NCBI GenBank assembly: GCA_021773215.1
Contig: JAJFKM010000077.1
Coordinates: forward strand, 40,325 to 104,324
Reading direction: 5' to 3'
Length of the DNA: 64,000 nucleotides
DNA from: Gammaproteobacteria bacterium
GTDB taxonomy: Bacteria; Pseudomonadota; Gammaproteobacteria; Eutrophobiales; Eutrophobiaceae
Positions 1 to 7,618 of the stretch are shown here, one piece after another. The first letter of the stretch is position 1, and the number at the start of each line of letters is the position of its first letter. Made by a program: the position numbers and the translations under genes. A model generated the notes under the pieces. It saw only the letters and a program-made list of their open reading frames with translations, was not told the origin of the DNA and searched no databases.

Positions 1-279
1 AATAGATAAGAGTTTTACTAACATTGCTCTACCAATGCCAGATAAACGGTAAGGTTCTAAAACAGCCATTCGGCCTATTTGGCCTGTATTAAGAAGACGA
101 GCCGTAGCGACATATTGGCCTGCTGTTTTCACCAAAAGGTGCACTGCATTATGATCAACTTCTTCCCACTCTAAATCTTCAGGGACATTCTGTTCTTCAA
201 TAAAAACCTTGGTACGTATATCTCGTAAATGAGGTTCCATGTCTTGCCATGATACTTGTAGTACTTCTATATCACTCAT
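1..279 (-). CDS. GNAT-family N-acetyltransferase (C-terminus cut by window edge)
   Basis: The 93 visible codons begin MSDIEVLQVSWQDMEPHL and include FIEEQNVPEDLEWEEVD and the acetyl-CoA pyrophosphate loop region RMAVLEPYRLSGIGRAML, the GNAT signature (Q/R-x-x-G-x-G/A type). The arrangement resembles small ElaA/YjcF-like acetyltransferases; the substrate cannot be told. The ATG lies 8 bp inside the end of the upstream roxA reading frame, so the two are probably co-transcribed and translationally coupled. The gene continues beyond position 1. Confidence 0.85.
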   Translation of the reverse strand, partial: MSDIEVLQVSWQDMEPHLRDIRTKVFIEEQNVPEDLEWEEVDHNAVHLLVKTAGQYVATARLLNTGQIGRMAVLEPYRLSGIGRAMLVKLLSI

Positions 280-1417
280 CGAAATAAAAGCAGCCAGCAC
301 TATATAATGTGTAGAGAAGATCCGAGGTCAGGTCCTTATCGTTGAACCCATTTAATTCAGAGCAATCAAGACGGTGTGAGCTGCATAAGTATTGAATTAA
401 GCTGAGCTGTGAAATTGGTAATAATACGGATTGACCTGAATAGAATAACGTTACGGTGTCAGTATTGTTGATATAAGAGAATCGAATATTACCGTAACGC
501 TTTAAATGACTACCTTGTATTAGTGTTTTTCTAAAGGCAGGTTCGTCTAGTAGATCATCTTCTGGCTCAAGATCATCAAGGTTGTTGGTTATAAAATGAC
601 CAAACCAATTAGCAAACTCAGTTTTATTAGAGATAGCAGACAGCAACATATTTTGTAGTGACTGAATATCATCAGGCCTGATCTCACCTGAAGCATCTTG
701 TAGTTTCAGATCAGGATCAGTGTAAAAAGTATCTTTTGCGTGTTCATTGAAACTAACCGTATAAGCACTGAGTAATTCTTTCAGAGAAGGTGCCCGAAAA
801 CCAATGGAATAGGTGAGGCAGTTATCAAGCGCAATACCATGGTGGGCAACACCAGGAGGTAAATAGAGCATATCACCCGGTTCTAAAATCCAATCCTCTT
901 GTGCTTCAAATTCACTGAGGATCTTTAGATCCAGTCCTTCAATAAAATCGTCTTCAGAATAATCGCCTTCATTAATATGCCAATGACGACGTCCTTGTAC
1001 TTGCAATAAAAATACATCGTAATTATCCAGATGCGGGCCAACACTCCCACCTTCAGGCGCAAAACTGACCATGACATCATCAATACGCCAATTTGGGATG
1101 AAGTTAAACTCATCCAGGAGTTGGCTAAGCTCAGGCAGATGATGATCGAGCGCCTGAACAAGCAAAGACCAGTGAGTCTGTGGCAGTGATGTAAAATCTT
1201 CTTCCTCAAATGGACCGTATCTTAGCTCCCATGGCCCCTCTACACCTTGTTCTTGAATGAGTCGAGACTCAATGCCTTCCTCACAAGCCAAGCCAGCAAG
1301 TTCTTCTGGTGTGATAGGGGACGTAATGTCAGGGAATGCCTGCCTGATTAACAACGGCTTTTTCTGCCAATGTTTTTTTAAGAAGTCTGTTTGACTCAAT
1401 TTTCCCAATATTTTCAT
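272..1417 (-). CDS. roxA: Ribosomal oxygenase RoxA (50S L16 arginine hydroxylase, YcfD-like)
   Basis: A 381-residue cupin_4/JmjC-type 2-oxoglutarate/Fe(II) dioxygenase. The N-terminus (KHWQKKPLLIRQAFP) is typical of YcfD. The iron-binding H-x-D is visible in GPHLDNYDVFLLQ near residue 130, with the second His in LPPGVAHHGIA near residue 190. The C-terminal winged-helix/dimerisation part is present, so the gene is full length. Family knowledge: YcfD hydroxylates an arginine of ribosomal protein L16. The stop overlaps the start of the downstream acetyltransferase. No clear Shine-Dalgarno precedes the ATG, but the protein alignment supports this start. Confidence 0.93.
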   Translation of the reverse strand: MKILGKLSQTDFLKKHWQKKPLLIRQAFPDITSPITPEELAGLACEEGIESRLIQEQGVEGPWELRYGPFEEEDFTSLPQTHWSLLVQALDHHLPELSQLLDEFNFIPNWRIDDVMVSFAPEGGSVGPHLDNYDVFLLQVQGRRHWHINEGDYSEDDFIEGLDLKILSEFEAQEDWILEPGDMLYLPPGVAHHGIALDNCLTYSIGFRAPSLKELLSAYTVSFNEHAKDTFYTDPDLKLQDASGEIRPDDIQSLQNMLLSAISNKTEFANWFGHFITNNLDDLEPEDDLLDEPAFRKTLIQGSHLKRYGNIRFSYINNTDTVTLFYSGQSVLLPISQLSLIQYLCSSHRLDCSELNGFNDKDLTSDLLYTLYSAGCFYFDE

Positions 1418-1530
1418 GGCATGATTATGGCTTTAATTTTAAAAAGATAAAACTATTAGTGAAAAGCCACGTTGGTGATTGCTAAAATAAAGATGTTTAA
1501 TAACAAGTAAAACATAACTAATAATAAACA

Positions 1531-2700
1531 ATGAATTTCACGACCGTATTTAGAATCAGTAATATTGCCCTATTTGGCTGCTTATTTGGATATCCATTTG
1601 TCGCAATGACAGACGAAGCTCAATATGAGATCTGTTTCAATTTCACAATTATCACTAAACAAAATAATGATGTTTCAGAAGTCGCTCAATATAAACAGCA
1701 AAAATCTTTGTTGCATGAAGAATTATCAAGGACAGAATTAGTGTTTGATAAAAACAAAGAGCAAAGCTGTCCGAATATTAAATTTAAACAAGAGATAATA
1801 AAGCATGTTACATGGGAAAAAGCACTTCGATTGAGTCAGCCACGAGACCAAGGTTTCAATGAAAAAAAATCTGACTATCAAAACAGGAGAATAGAAGAAG
1901 ATCTTAATGAAATAGAACTTATAGCTACGAAAATAAAACAGACTCCAGATATTAAATACTATTCATTGCTAGAGCTATCTCCTGGCCCTGCAATAGTTAA
2001 TGCTAAAAGGGCTCTTGTTGCGAAGGAAACCGAGCATCAGAGATTGGGTGATAGCACGAGCTTGCATGCATTAGAAAAGTTACGCGTAAAAACGCAAGCA
2101 TCAATTCATATAATCAATGAAAAACTCGATTATTATGGTGTCGAAAAGAAATATGAGCTCGTGAAGAGAGCTGAGTCTATGCATAGAAAATATAAGGAAA
2201 TAGATAATGCCAGCGCGAATAGGTGGCAAGAAGGTGTTTTAACACTATGGAATGATGTAGCAGCTCAAGATACATCGATCGAATTAAAAAACCTAATTCA
2301 GCACCATCATACACAAGGCAATAACTGTTTAGATGTTTATGTCGTACCTAAAGCTAATAGTCCATCAAGAGGCACGGATGAGATTAAGAAAAATAATGAT
2401 TGGACTGTTCGTGGTGGCGCAGCCTTGTCAGAAAAATTATTTCCTAGAACGACAGCAGGGAAAGGCCATGTAATTATTCTAACGCAAGATGCCAGGAAAA
2501 CAGAAAATAGATTGGCACATGAGTTAGGTCATTTATTGATTGGTAAACGAGATGCTCATTTTGGTAAAGAAGCTAAAGATTTGATGCACGAAAACAGTTT
2601 AGGCGGCTCTTATCTTGATGAAGAAGAATGCAAGAAAATTAAAGAAAATATTACAACTTTCTTTCGTCATTCCCGCCTCGGCGGGAATCTAGAACAATGA
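1531..2700 (+). CDS. Putative exported zincin-type metallopeptidase (HELGH), function unknown
   Basis: A 389-residue protein with a hydrophobic N-terminal segment (NIALFGCLFGYPFVAM) that could be a signal peptide or anchor. The middle (about residues 45-240) is charged and helical, probably coiled coil. Near residue 332 is a zinc-binding HELGH, followed by RDAHF and then a DLMHE that resembles a Met-turn. It is therefore a zincin, possibly metzincin-like; no named family was recognised. The last dozen codons (FFRHSRLGGNLEQ) are encoded by a dRS3-like repeat (2665-2692), so the native C-terminus has probably been replaced by repeat insertion. It lies divergent from roxA with a 113 bp gap. Confidence 0.7.
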   Translation: MNFTTVFRISNIALFGCLFGYPFVAMTDEAQYEICFNFTIITKQNNDVSEVAQYKQQKSLLHEELSRTELVFDKNKEQSCPNIKFKQEIIKHVTWEKALRLSQPRDQGFNEKKSDYQNRRIEEDLNEIELIATKIKQTPDIKYYSLLELSPGPAIVNAKRALVAKETEHQRLGDSTSLHALEKLRVKTQASIHIINEKLDYYGVEKKYELVKRAESMHRKYKEIDNASANRWQEGVLTLWNDVAAQDTSIELKNLIQHHHTQGNNCLDVYVVPKANSPSRGTDEIKKNNDWTVRGGAALSEKLFPRTTAGKGHVIILTQDARKTENRLAHELGHLLIGKRDAHFGKEAKDLMHENSLGGSYLDEEECKKIKENITTFFRHSRLGGNLEQ

Positions 2701-2842
2701 CAATAAATATTAGTTAACGAATTGCTTCCAAAGATCTATCCGCTCAAGATTATATTGCTTAGACAAACGTAACTTACATGGCTTCCAGAAATTATACTTT
2801 ATCTTCATCGTGCACTGGATTCCCGCCGATGCGGGAATGACG
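2665..2842. repeat. Pair of inverted dRS3-like repeats (MITE-like, 178 bp)
   Basis: The left arm 2665-2692 and right arm 2815-2842 are inverted copies matching at 26 of 28 positions. Each contains the 20-bp palindrome ATTCCC-N8-GGGAAT (2669-2688 and 2819-2838), the consensus known as dRS3 in Neisseria. The left arm is translated as the end of the zincin gene. No clear target-site duplication was seen, and no transposase lies within the 178 bp. Confidence 0.75.
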
Positions 2843-3040
2843 GCTGGTTCGAAATATTTGAGAAGAATTAATACTCTGCCAGATCATAACAAAATTGACT
2901 CTTTAAAATGTTCAGTAGAGTCGGGACGAATACATCAGATAGTAACTATTATTTTATGGCCATGGACCTCGGTACCCCCTTGAGGGGTGTGGCCTGTATG
3001 TCGCGATAGTACAGGAGTCCGTAGCGTCGTGAATGGAATG
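2843..3040. other. Non-coding gap with two short hairpins
   Basis: No gene was seen between the repeat arm and the next CDS. Two inverted repeats sit close together: a CCCCT/AGGGG hairpin at about 2975-2987, and CCTGTA/TACAGG at about 2993-3015 with TCGCGA in its loop. They could be a terminator for the converging genes, but there is no clear T-tract. Confidence 0.35.
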
Positions 3041-3319
3041 TTATTTTTTAAACGATCTAGATTTTTTCAAAGATGGATTAATCTCATCTAACTCAGCTTG
3101 AACTTGCTCGCGACTACAGTGGTAGATGATCTCTCTGCCTAGAACACTTCCAACATATGCCTGCTCGTTCTTGGTCGGCGTAAGATCACATTTCATGCTA
3201 TGAACACCTTCACCAATAACCACAGTGATTTGACTGGCTCGCTTATCAAATACGAGGACTTCCATAGTTTGGCCGCTTTCTGTATTTGAAACTGTAATCA
3301 TTTCATTTTGCATAGTCAT
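3041..3319 (-). CDS. Conserved small protein of unknown function (92 aa)
   Basis: The 92-residue product has no signal peptide, membrane segment or Cys pair. Its centre (VLVFDKRASQITVVIGEGVHS) looks like a small beta-rich cytoplasmic fold, and its C-terminus is lysine-rich (KKSRSFKK), which could bind nucleic acid. Codon use resembles the neighbours and no overlapping alternative frame looks better, so it is probably a real gene. It lies 55 bp downstream of the secreted 168-aa protein on the same strand and may share its transcript. No function can be assigned. Confidence 0.55.
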   Translation of the reverse strand: MTMQNEMITVSNTESGQTMEVLVFDKRASQITVVIGEGVHSMKCDLTPTKNEQAYVGSVLGREIIYHCSREQVQAELDEINPSLKKSRSFKK

Positions 3320-3374
3320 CAGTATATCGGGATATTAATGAGAATACGATTCTCAAACAGTTTGCCTCTATGAT

Positions 3375-3881
3375 TTAGTTAAAACGCTGTTTATTCTGTT
3401 GCTGATCAATCAATACTGTGAGACGTGTCTGTGGATTTTGTTGCAATATATTACTCGCGACCATCAACGTAGGCGTTAATGTTGTTTTCGAATCAGCAAT
3501 AACATCACTCTCCTGTAAATGATAAGCGCCTCGAGTCTTTTCAATACTGTATGGCCCTTGTGCAAGCTTAAATGTGCGTATGCAATATTGTGCTGAGATA
3601 TCTACTTTATCCAAGGCTAAGTAACCCATGCAAAGATTATGGTTGGCTATAAGCTCATCCATTGGATTTAAATCACTCTCTAGTGATTCATGCGCAAACC
3701 GAATTCCACGAATCACATGATTTGTTGCCAACTCTAGACTGCTCCTGTTAAGCAGATTGGATGTTGGGGAAGAGAACCAGCCGATAATACCATGTTCAAT
3801 ACGCTGATCTGCCATGACTATGTTTAAATACGACAAGGTCAGAAGTATTACCAAGCCGATTCTGTTTATTATCTGTTTCAT
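3375..3881 (-). CDS. Exported protein of unknown function, TPR-like
   Basis: The 168-residue product begins with a clear Sec signal peptide (MKQIINRIGLVILLTLSYL, cleavage after VMA). The mature part is mostly helical (ELATNHVIRGIRFAHESLE, HNLCMGYLALDKVDISAQYC), recalling one or two tetratricopeptide-like hairpins, and has three Cys. It is probably periplasmic. It is divergent from the LysR gene across a 108-bp region with direct repeats, so it is a plausible target of that regulator. No named family was recognised. Confidence 0.6.
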   Translation of the reverse strand: MKQIINRIGLVILLTLSYLNIVMADQRIEHGIIGWFSSPTSNLLNRSSLELATNHVIRGIRFAHESLESDLNPMDELIANHNLCMGYLALDKVDISAQYCIRTFKLAQGPYSIEKTRGAYHLQESDVIADSKTTLTPTLMVASNILQQNPQTRLTVLIDQQQNKQRFN

Positions 3882-3922
3882 GTCGTTACCCTCTACTGAG
3901 TGAATTTATGGTGTAATTATGC

Positions 3923-3981
3923 TATACATATATAAATAGTCTTAAGTTAATACCGTTTAACTGATATACATATATGAATAG
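3923..3981. promoter_or_regulatory. Direct repeat in the divergent LysR promoter region
   Basis: TATACATATATAAATAG (3923-3939) recurs as TATACATATATGAATAG (3965-3981) with one mismatch, 42 bp apart, that is four helical turns. The repeat sits between the LysR gene and the divergent exported-protein gene. Paired sites on the same DNA face are usual for LysR-type regulators, so these are candidate binding sites (inference). Confidence 0.45.
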
Positions 3982-3989
3982 GTGTTTGT

Positions 3990-4889
3990 TTGAGTATGGA
4001 TTGGCGAGCGTTACAAGATGTGGTGGCAGTCGCAGAGACAGGTAGTCTCTCTGCTGCAGCACGTCGTCTGAACGTGAGTCAGCCCACTGTCGGGCGAAGA
4101 ATAGAACAATTAGAGCATAGACTTGGGGCGGTTTTGTTCAATCGAACTGCGCAAGGACTCTCACTAACCAAAGTCGGTGAAAGTATTCTAAGTCATGCTA
4201 AAAGCATGGAAGAAGAAGCCCTCGCGATAGAACGTGCTGCTACCGGTGCGAATCAGCAATTACAGGGTAATGTACGCATCTCATTGATTGAAGATCTCGG
4301 TATTTATTGGCTACCAAAGAAACTGGGTGAATTTCATGAACAGTTTCCTCAGCTTGTAATAGAAGTACATATCGATAACCAAAACGTTAATCTACTGCGC
4401 AGAGAGGCAGACATTGCCGTTAGACTCGCACGCCCGGATCAGCCTGATTTAATCTGCCGCAAAGTCGGTGAGTTGAATTTTGGTCTTTATGCAAGCCAAA
4501 CCTATCTAGATAAACATGGTGTGCCTGAAAAGCCTCAAGATCTAAAAGAGCATTACCATGTGGGCTTTGAAATGGAAACGGGACCAGTGTCAGAAATTAA
4601 AAAATTAGAATCATTATTTCACGAAGACCACATACGACATCGTTCAAATAGTCACATGGAAATCGTCGAAGCAACGAATGCAGGTTTAGGCTGTGGTGCA
4701 CTATGTTGCTTCATAGCCGACCAACACCCCAATCTCCGCCGTGTGTTAAATAATAAACTTGATCATGCACGGGAAATTTGGCTTGTTACTCATGCAGAAA
4801 TTAATAACAGCGCAAGAATAAGAACAGTGTATGATTTTTTAGGCAAGGCATTTGAAGAAGATAGCAAAAGGTTTAAAGGACAAGAATAA
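3990..4889 (+). CDS. LysR-family transcriptional regulator
   Basis: A 299-residue protein. The N-terminal winged helix-turn-helix (ALQDVVAVAETGSLSAAARR, then SQPTVGRRIEQLE) is followed by the LysR substrate-binding domain from about residue 90 (GNVRISLIEDLGIYWLPKKL). The TTG at 3990 is 5 nt after AGGTG; the ATG at 3996 gives MDWRAL and is nearly as good. The length is normal for the family. The effector is unknown. It may regulate itself, the divergent exported-protein gene and/or nnrU, which follows 75 bp downstream on the same strand. Confidence 0.9.
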   Translation: MSMDWRALQDVVAVAETGSLSAAARRLNVSQPTVGRRIEQLEHRLGAVLFNRTAQGLSLTKVGESILSHAKSMEEEALAIERAATGANQQLQGNVRISLIEDLGIYWLPKKLGEFHEQFPQLVIEVHIDNQNVNLLRREADIAVRLARPDQPDLICRKVGELNFGLYASQTYLDKHGVPEKPQDLKEHYHVGFEMETGPVSEIKKLESLFHEDHIRHRSNSHMEIVEATNAGLGCGALCCFIADQHPNLRRVLNNKLDHAREIWLVTHAEINNSARIRTVYDFLGKAFEEDSKRFKGQE

Positions 4890-4964
4890 AGCGTTATAAA
4901 TTGAGCGACAACTATTTAAGTTCGTTAGTAAATATAATTTAAAATTAAAAGGGAAGAGAACATT

Positions 4965-5525
4965 ATGCACTTACTAATTCTTGGTCTTTTGCTGTGGACG
5001 ATAATCCACTTTTTACCTTCAGTTGCTAAATGCACAAGGAAATCAATTATAAGTAAAATTGGAATCGGCCCATACAAAGGTTTATTCGCAATCTTGATTG
5101 TCTTATCAGTAGTACTGATCGTATTTGGCTGGCGTAGCATAGAGCCTCTTGATATTTATCATCCGCAAAGCTGGGGCAGACATGTCACATTCCTCTTGGT
5201 CCTACTGACATTTATTTTATTTGTTGCTGCACGCAAAGCAACAAACATAAAACGATTCCTGCGCCATCCTCAATTAACAGGATTAGTGTTATGGAGTATT
5301 GGTCATCTATTTGCTAATGGTGATAACCGTTCATTGATATTATTCAGTTGGCTTGGTGTATGGGCAATTATTGAAATGATTCTGATCAGTCGACGTGAAG
5401 GGGCATGGCAAAAACCTGAACCTGTCTCTGTAAAGAATGATGTTGTTACTGTAATAGGTGGTTGTGTTATATATGCTGTCCTATTAATAGCGCATCCTCA
5501 TATAACAGGAATAAATTTAATTTAA
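4965..5525 (+). CDS. nnrU: NnrU-family integral membrane protein
   Basis: The 186-residue product has about five or six hydrophobic segments and the NnrU-family hallmarks: an N-terminal LLWTIIHFLPS segment, GIGPYKGLFAI, WRS, and RHPQLTGLVLWSIGHLFANG. NnrU proteins are linked to nitrite/nitric oxide reductase regulation in denitrifiers and are related to isoprenoid-type membrane proteins; the biochemical role is not settled. No denitrification genes are visible here. The start is supported by a GGGAAGAG ribosome-binding site. It may be co-transcribed with the LysR gene upstream. Confidence 0.88.
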   Translation: MHLLILGLLLWTIIHFLPSVAKCTRKSIISKIGIGPYKGLFAILIVLSVVLIVFGWRSIEPLDIYHPQSWGRHVTFLLVLLTFILFVAARKATNIKRFLRHPQLTGLVLWSIGHLFANGDNRSLILFSWLGVWAIIEMILISRREGAWQKPEPVSVKNDVVTVIGGCVIYAVLLIAHPHITGINLI

Positions 5526-5561
5526 TTGTATATATTGAAAGCACTAGTGAATAGTTAGTAA

Positions 5562-5581
5562 TGAATCAGTTAACTGATTCA
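5562..5581. repeat. Perfect 20-bp palindrome downstream of nnrU
   Basis: TGAATCAGTTAACTGATTCA is fully self-complementary. As RNA it would give an 8-bp stem with a 4-nt loop on either strand. It lies between the converging nnrU and CMD-like genes and could be a weak bidirectional terminator (no long T-tract) or a dimeric protein-binding site. Confidence 0.5.
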
Positions 5582-5712
5582 GAGTTAGAAGGGTGTTGCA
5601 TGATTTTGAATTTTTCACATAGTGCGCTATCAAAGATTTGAATAATCTATTATTTCTATTCCTTATGAGTTCCTGAAAATAATCATTAATATGGCCATCG
5701 ATTTTAATGACT

Positions 5713-6099
5713 TTATTCTTCGCTTTTAAGAGACATTAATGAGTCACGAATCACGTTCATTGAGTTTAGTGATGTGGCAAAACCTGAAAAAATTGCAGCT
5801 AAACTGCAGACTTCATAGATTTCATCTTCAGATAAACCGCACAGGTAACTGAGCCTACTCTGATATGCCGTTTGTGGCTGCATATTGCCATTAGATATAG
5901 TTATTGCTAGAACGACTAATAGCTTCTCTTTTAATTTTAGATGACTATTCTTTGAATAATTTTCGCCGTATAATCTGGATACAAGCTCTTTGGTTAGCGA
6001 ACTGGAACCTTGACACATGCCTTCTATTACTAATAGAGCATCTGGGTCTTTTTGTTGTAGCCAGTTTAGACCTTCTTGAAAAATTTCTTCGTTAACCAT
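5713..6099 (-). CDS. Carboxymuconolactone decarboxylase (CMD)-fold protein
   Basis: About 128 residues from the ATG at 6099, chosen because AGAGAGG lies 9 nt upstream; a TTG 21 nt further up is less likely. The C-terminal half matches the CMD core (GNMQPQTAYQSRLSYLCGLS, then EIYEVCSLAAIFSGF). The His of the usual VHIHGAL segment is absent, and there is no CxxC peroxidatic pair, so ordinary decarboxylase or AhpD activity is doubtful. The start overlaps the end of the HExxH gene by 8 bp, indicating one operon with the putative peptide-modification enzyme. Its role in that operon is unknown. Confidence 0.7.
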   Translation of the reverse strand: MVNEEIFQEGLNWLQQKDPDALLVIEGMCQGSSSLTKELVSRLYGENYSKNSHLKLKEKLLVVLAITISNGNMQPQTAYQSRLSYLCGLSEDEIYEVCSLAAIFSGFATSLNSMNVIRDSLMSLKSEE

Positions 6100-7150
6100 T
6101 CTGTGAAACCTCTCTTCCAATAAATAGTGTTGAATTTCGATTGTATTCTTGAGCTAAATTTTTGAAGCTACATAAAAGCTTATTTCCAGTTTCAGACAAA
6201 ATAGCATTACTTTCGATAGCATAAAAAGCATCATGAAATTGGTTTAGAAGACTTTCTGTATTAGGAAAGTTATATTTCGCAGTTCTTTTTAAATTTTTAT
6301 ATTTACCACTATCATAGGCTAATCCTAGAATAAAAATTATTCTACTAAGAACCCCCGCGGCATGAAATACAGCACTTATTGGACGCGGGTCAGGTCGCAA
6401 TGGTGAACATAGCAAGATACCTTTATCTTTCTCTATAAGTCTTTGTGAATGCCAGATGCTAAATACTAGATGGTGAGCAGATTCATGAATTAAGTGTTCC
6501 AAATACGTTGTCCAGTCCTGTTCTGATTCAAGCTCTCTCATAAAGACTACCCCAAATGACTTAAAGCTTGATGCAGCATTTATTTGGTTTGATTTTACAA
6601 TTAGTATTTCAGTAAGGTGGCATAATGTTTCACCATACAAATCATTGCTTAGTTCGTTAATGACCGTTATTGCTTTTTTAAGCTGTGATATAGAGTATTG
6701 AGCACTATTTAATTCACAAGGCTCTGCCACGACATCGTAAATATTATTAGGGTCTTGCTCGTTTTTTATCAACTCACAAAGTATATATTCTTCACTTAAT
6801 GAGAAACTACCATCACCCAAAGCAGAAACCCTTAATTCAATAGATTTAACATTTAGATTATCAAAATTATCCAATGCACTTTCAATTCGTTTCATATTTT
6901 TACTTATAATAGAATCTTCCAGTAATGAGTACGCAGAATAAAACACACCCGAAAGTCTGTTCTCCGTGTTTTCATTTAGATATGATTGAGCTTCGCTTAT
7001 ACAATTTTCTAGTGAATTAGTTTCAAATTTACATATGCATTTCAATTTGCTATTTAGATATTCGGCAGAATATAACAATCCTGTATCTGTTTTTCTGCAA
7101 AGCACTCGTGCCCGAACTCTACAAGGCTTTGCATCAAAAACACTCCTCAT
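6092..7150 (-). CDS. HExxH-type RiPP-modifying enzyme (putative peptide beta-hydroxylase)
   Basis: The ATG at 7150 was chosen because GGAGAG lies 4 nt upstream; a TTG at 7162 is the alternative. The 352-residue product has IHESAHHLVF (His222, Glu223, His226) and the strongly characteristic CSPLRPDPRPISAVFHAAG about 30 residues later, with a likely third metal ligand at His263. This combination defines the HEXXH motif domain (TIGR04267), whose members sit beside small precursor peptides and are now regarded as alpha-ketoglutarate-dependent peptide beta-hydroxylases. The N-terminal 200 residues probably recognise the leader peptide (inference). The gene follows a 57-codon ORF and a hairpin and overlaps the CMD-like gene. 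Confidence 0.75.
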   Translation of the reverse strand: MRSVFDAKPCRVRARVLCRKTDTGLLYSAEYLNSKLKCICKFETNSLENCISEAQSYLNENTENRLSGVFYSAYSLLEDSIISKNMKRIESALDNFDNLNVKSIELRVSALGDGSFSLSEEYILCELIKNEQDPNNIYDVVAEPCELNSAQYSISQLKKAITVINELSNDLYGETLCHLTEILIVKSNQINAASSFKSFGVVFMRELESEQDWTTYLEHLIHESAHHLVFSIWHSQRLIEKDKGILLCSPLRPDPRPISAVFHAAGVLSRIIFILGLAYDSGKYKNLKRTAKYNFPNTESLLNQFHDAFYAIESNAILSETGNKLLCSFKNLAQEYNRNSTLFIGREVSQNG

Positions 7151-7164
7151 TGCACTCTCCAAAG

Positions 7165-7191
7165 TCCCCGCCTAGATTTTTCAGGCGGGGA
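7165..7191 (-). terminator. Strong stem-loop between precursor and HExxH gene
   Basis: TCCCCGCCT and AGGCGGGGA form a perfect 9-bp GC-rich stem with a 9-nt loop. On the minus strand it is followed only by CTTT, so termination would be partial. Its 3' arm ends 4 nt before the ribosome-binding site of the HExxH gene. An attenuator or mRNA stabiliser that keeps precursor expression above enzyme expression is the natural reading. Confidence 0.7.
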
Positions 7192-7198
7192 TTTAACC

Positions 7199-7372
7199 TT
7201 AAGTAACAACGTGTATAGTTGTTGTAATACCTTCATCTTCTAGCTTCCTTAGTTTGTCAGGGTCAAGTTGAAGGTCTATTTTAACTTCAATAGTAACTCC
7301 ATCTTTTGTGACTACAGCTGGCGAGGTATCACTAATATCAACTTCTTTATTTTCATTTTCTTTTTTTGTCAT
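7199..7372 (-). CDS. Putative RiPP precursor peptide (57 aa)
   Basis: The small ORF starts at an ATG with AAGGA 7 nt upstream, an unusually good ribosome-binding site for this window. The product begins MTKKENENKEVDISDTSPAV, continues VTKDGVTIEVKIDLQLDPDK, and ends LRKLEDEGITTTIHVVT. It is acidic, has no Cys, no signal peptide and no membrane segment. A charged leader-like region followed by a short Thr/His/Val-rich tail (GITTTIHVVT) fits a precursor with a C-terminal core. It is the first gene of the operon, separated from the HExxH enzyme by a strong hairpin. Assignment as precursor is inference from context. Confidence 0.6.
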   Translation of the reverse strand: MTKKENENKEVDISDTSPAVVTKDGVTIEVKIDLQLDPDKLRKLEDEGITTTIHVVT

Positions 7373-7567
7373 ATCACATTCCTTTATTGGTTAATAAGTG
7401 CAGAAGGTTCCACATAATTACTTATGTAGGTGACTTTGCGATTGTATTGCTAAAGAGAAATTATTTTTCATTAATAATACAAGCGAATATGAATTATAGT
7501 TATTTATGAAGATTGATGAAGTGTTATTGCTACTGAATTTAATGATTGTGTATTCAAGTAATAAGCC

Positions 7568-7618
7568 TACCCTTTATTAGGTATATTTTTTCTTAAATAA
7601 AATACCCTGGATTAGGTA
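7568..7618. promoter_or_regulatory. Two operator-like dyads in the divergent intergenic region
   Basis: TACCCTTTATTAGGTA (7568-7583) and TACCCTGGATTAGGTA (7603-7618) differ at two positions, and each has TACC and GGTA half-sites 8 bp apart. They start 35 bp apart in the AT-rich 387-bp gap between the peptide operon (minus) and the metallophosphoesterase operon (plus). They are candidate binding sites for a dimeric regulator; no regulator gene is adjacent. The rest of the gap shows no further gene. Confidence 0.5.

Noticed and set aside
5561-5641. A 26-codon ORF starting at the palindrome downstream of nnrU
   Set aside because: Its start lies within the palindrome, there is no ribosome-binding site, and no homology was recognised.
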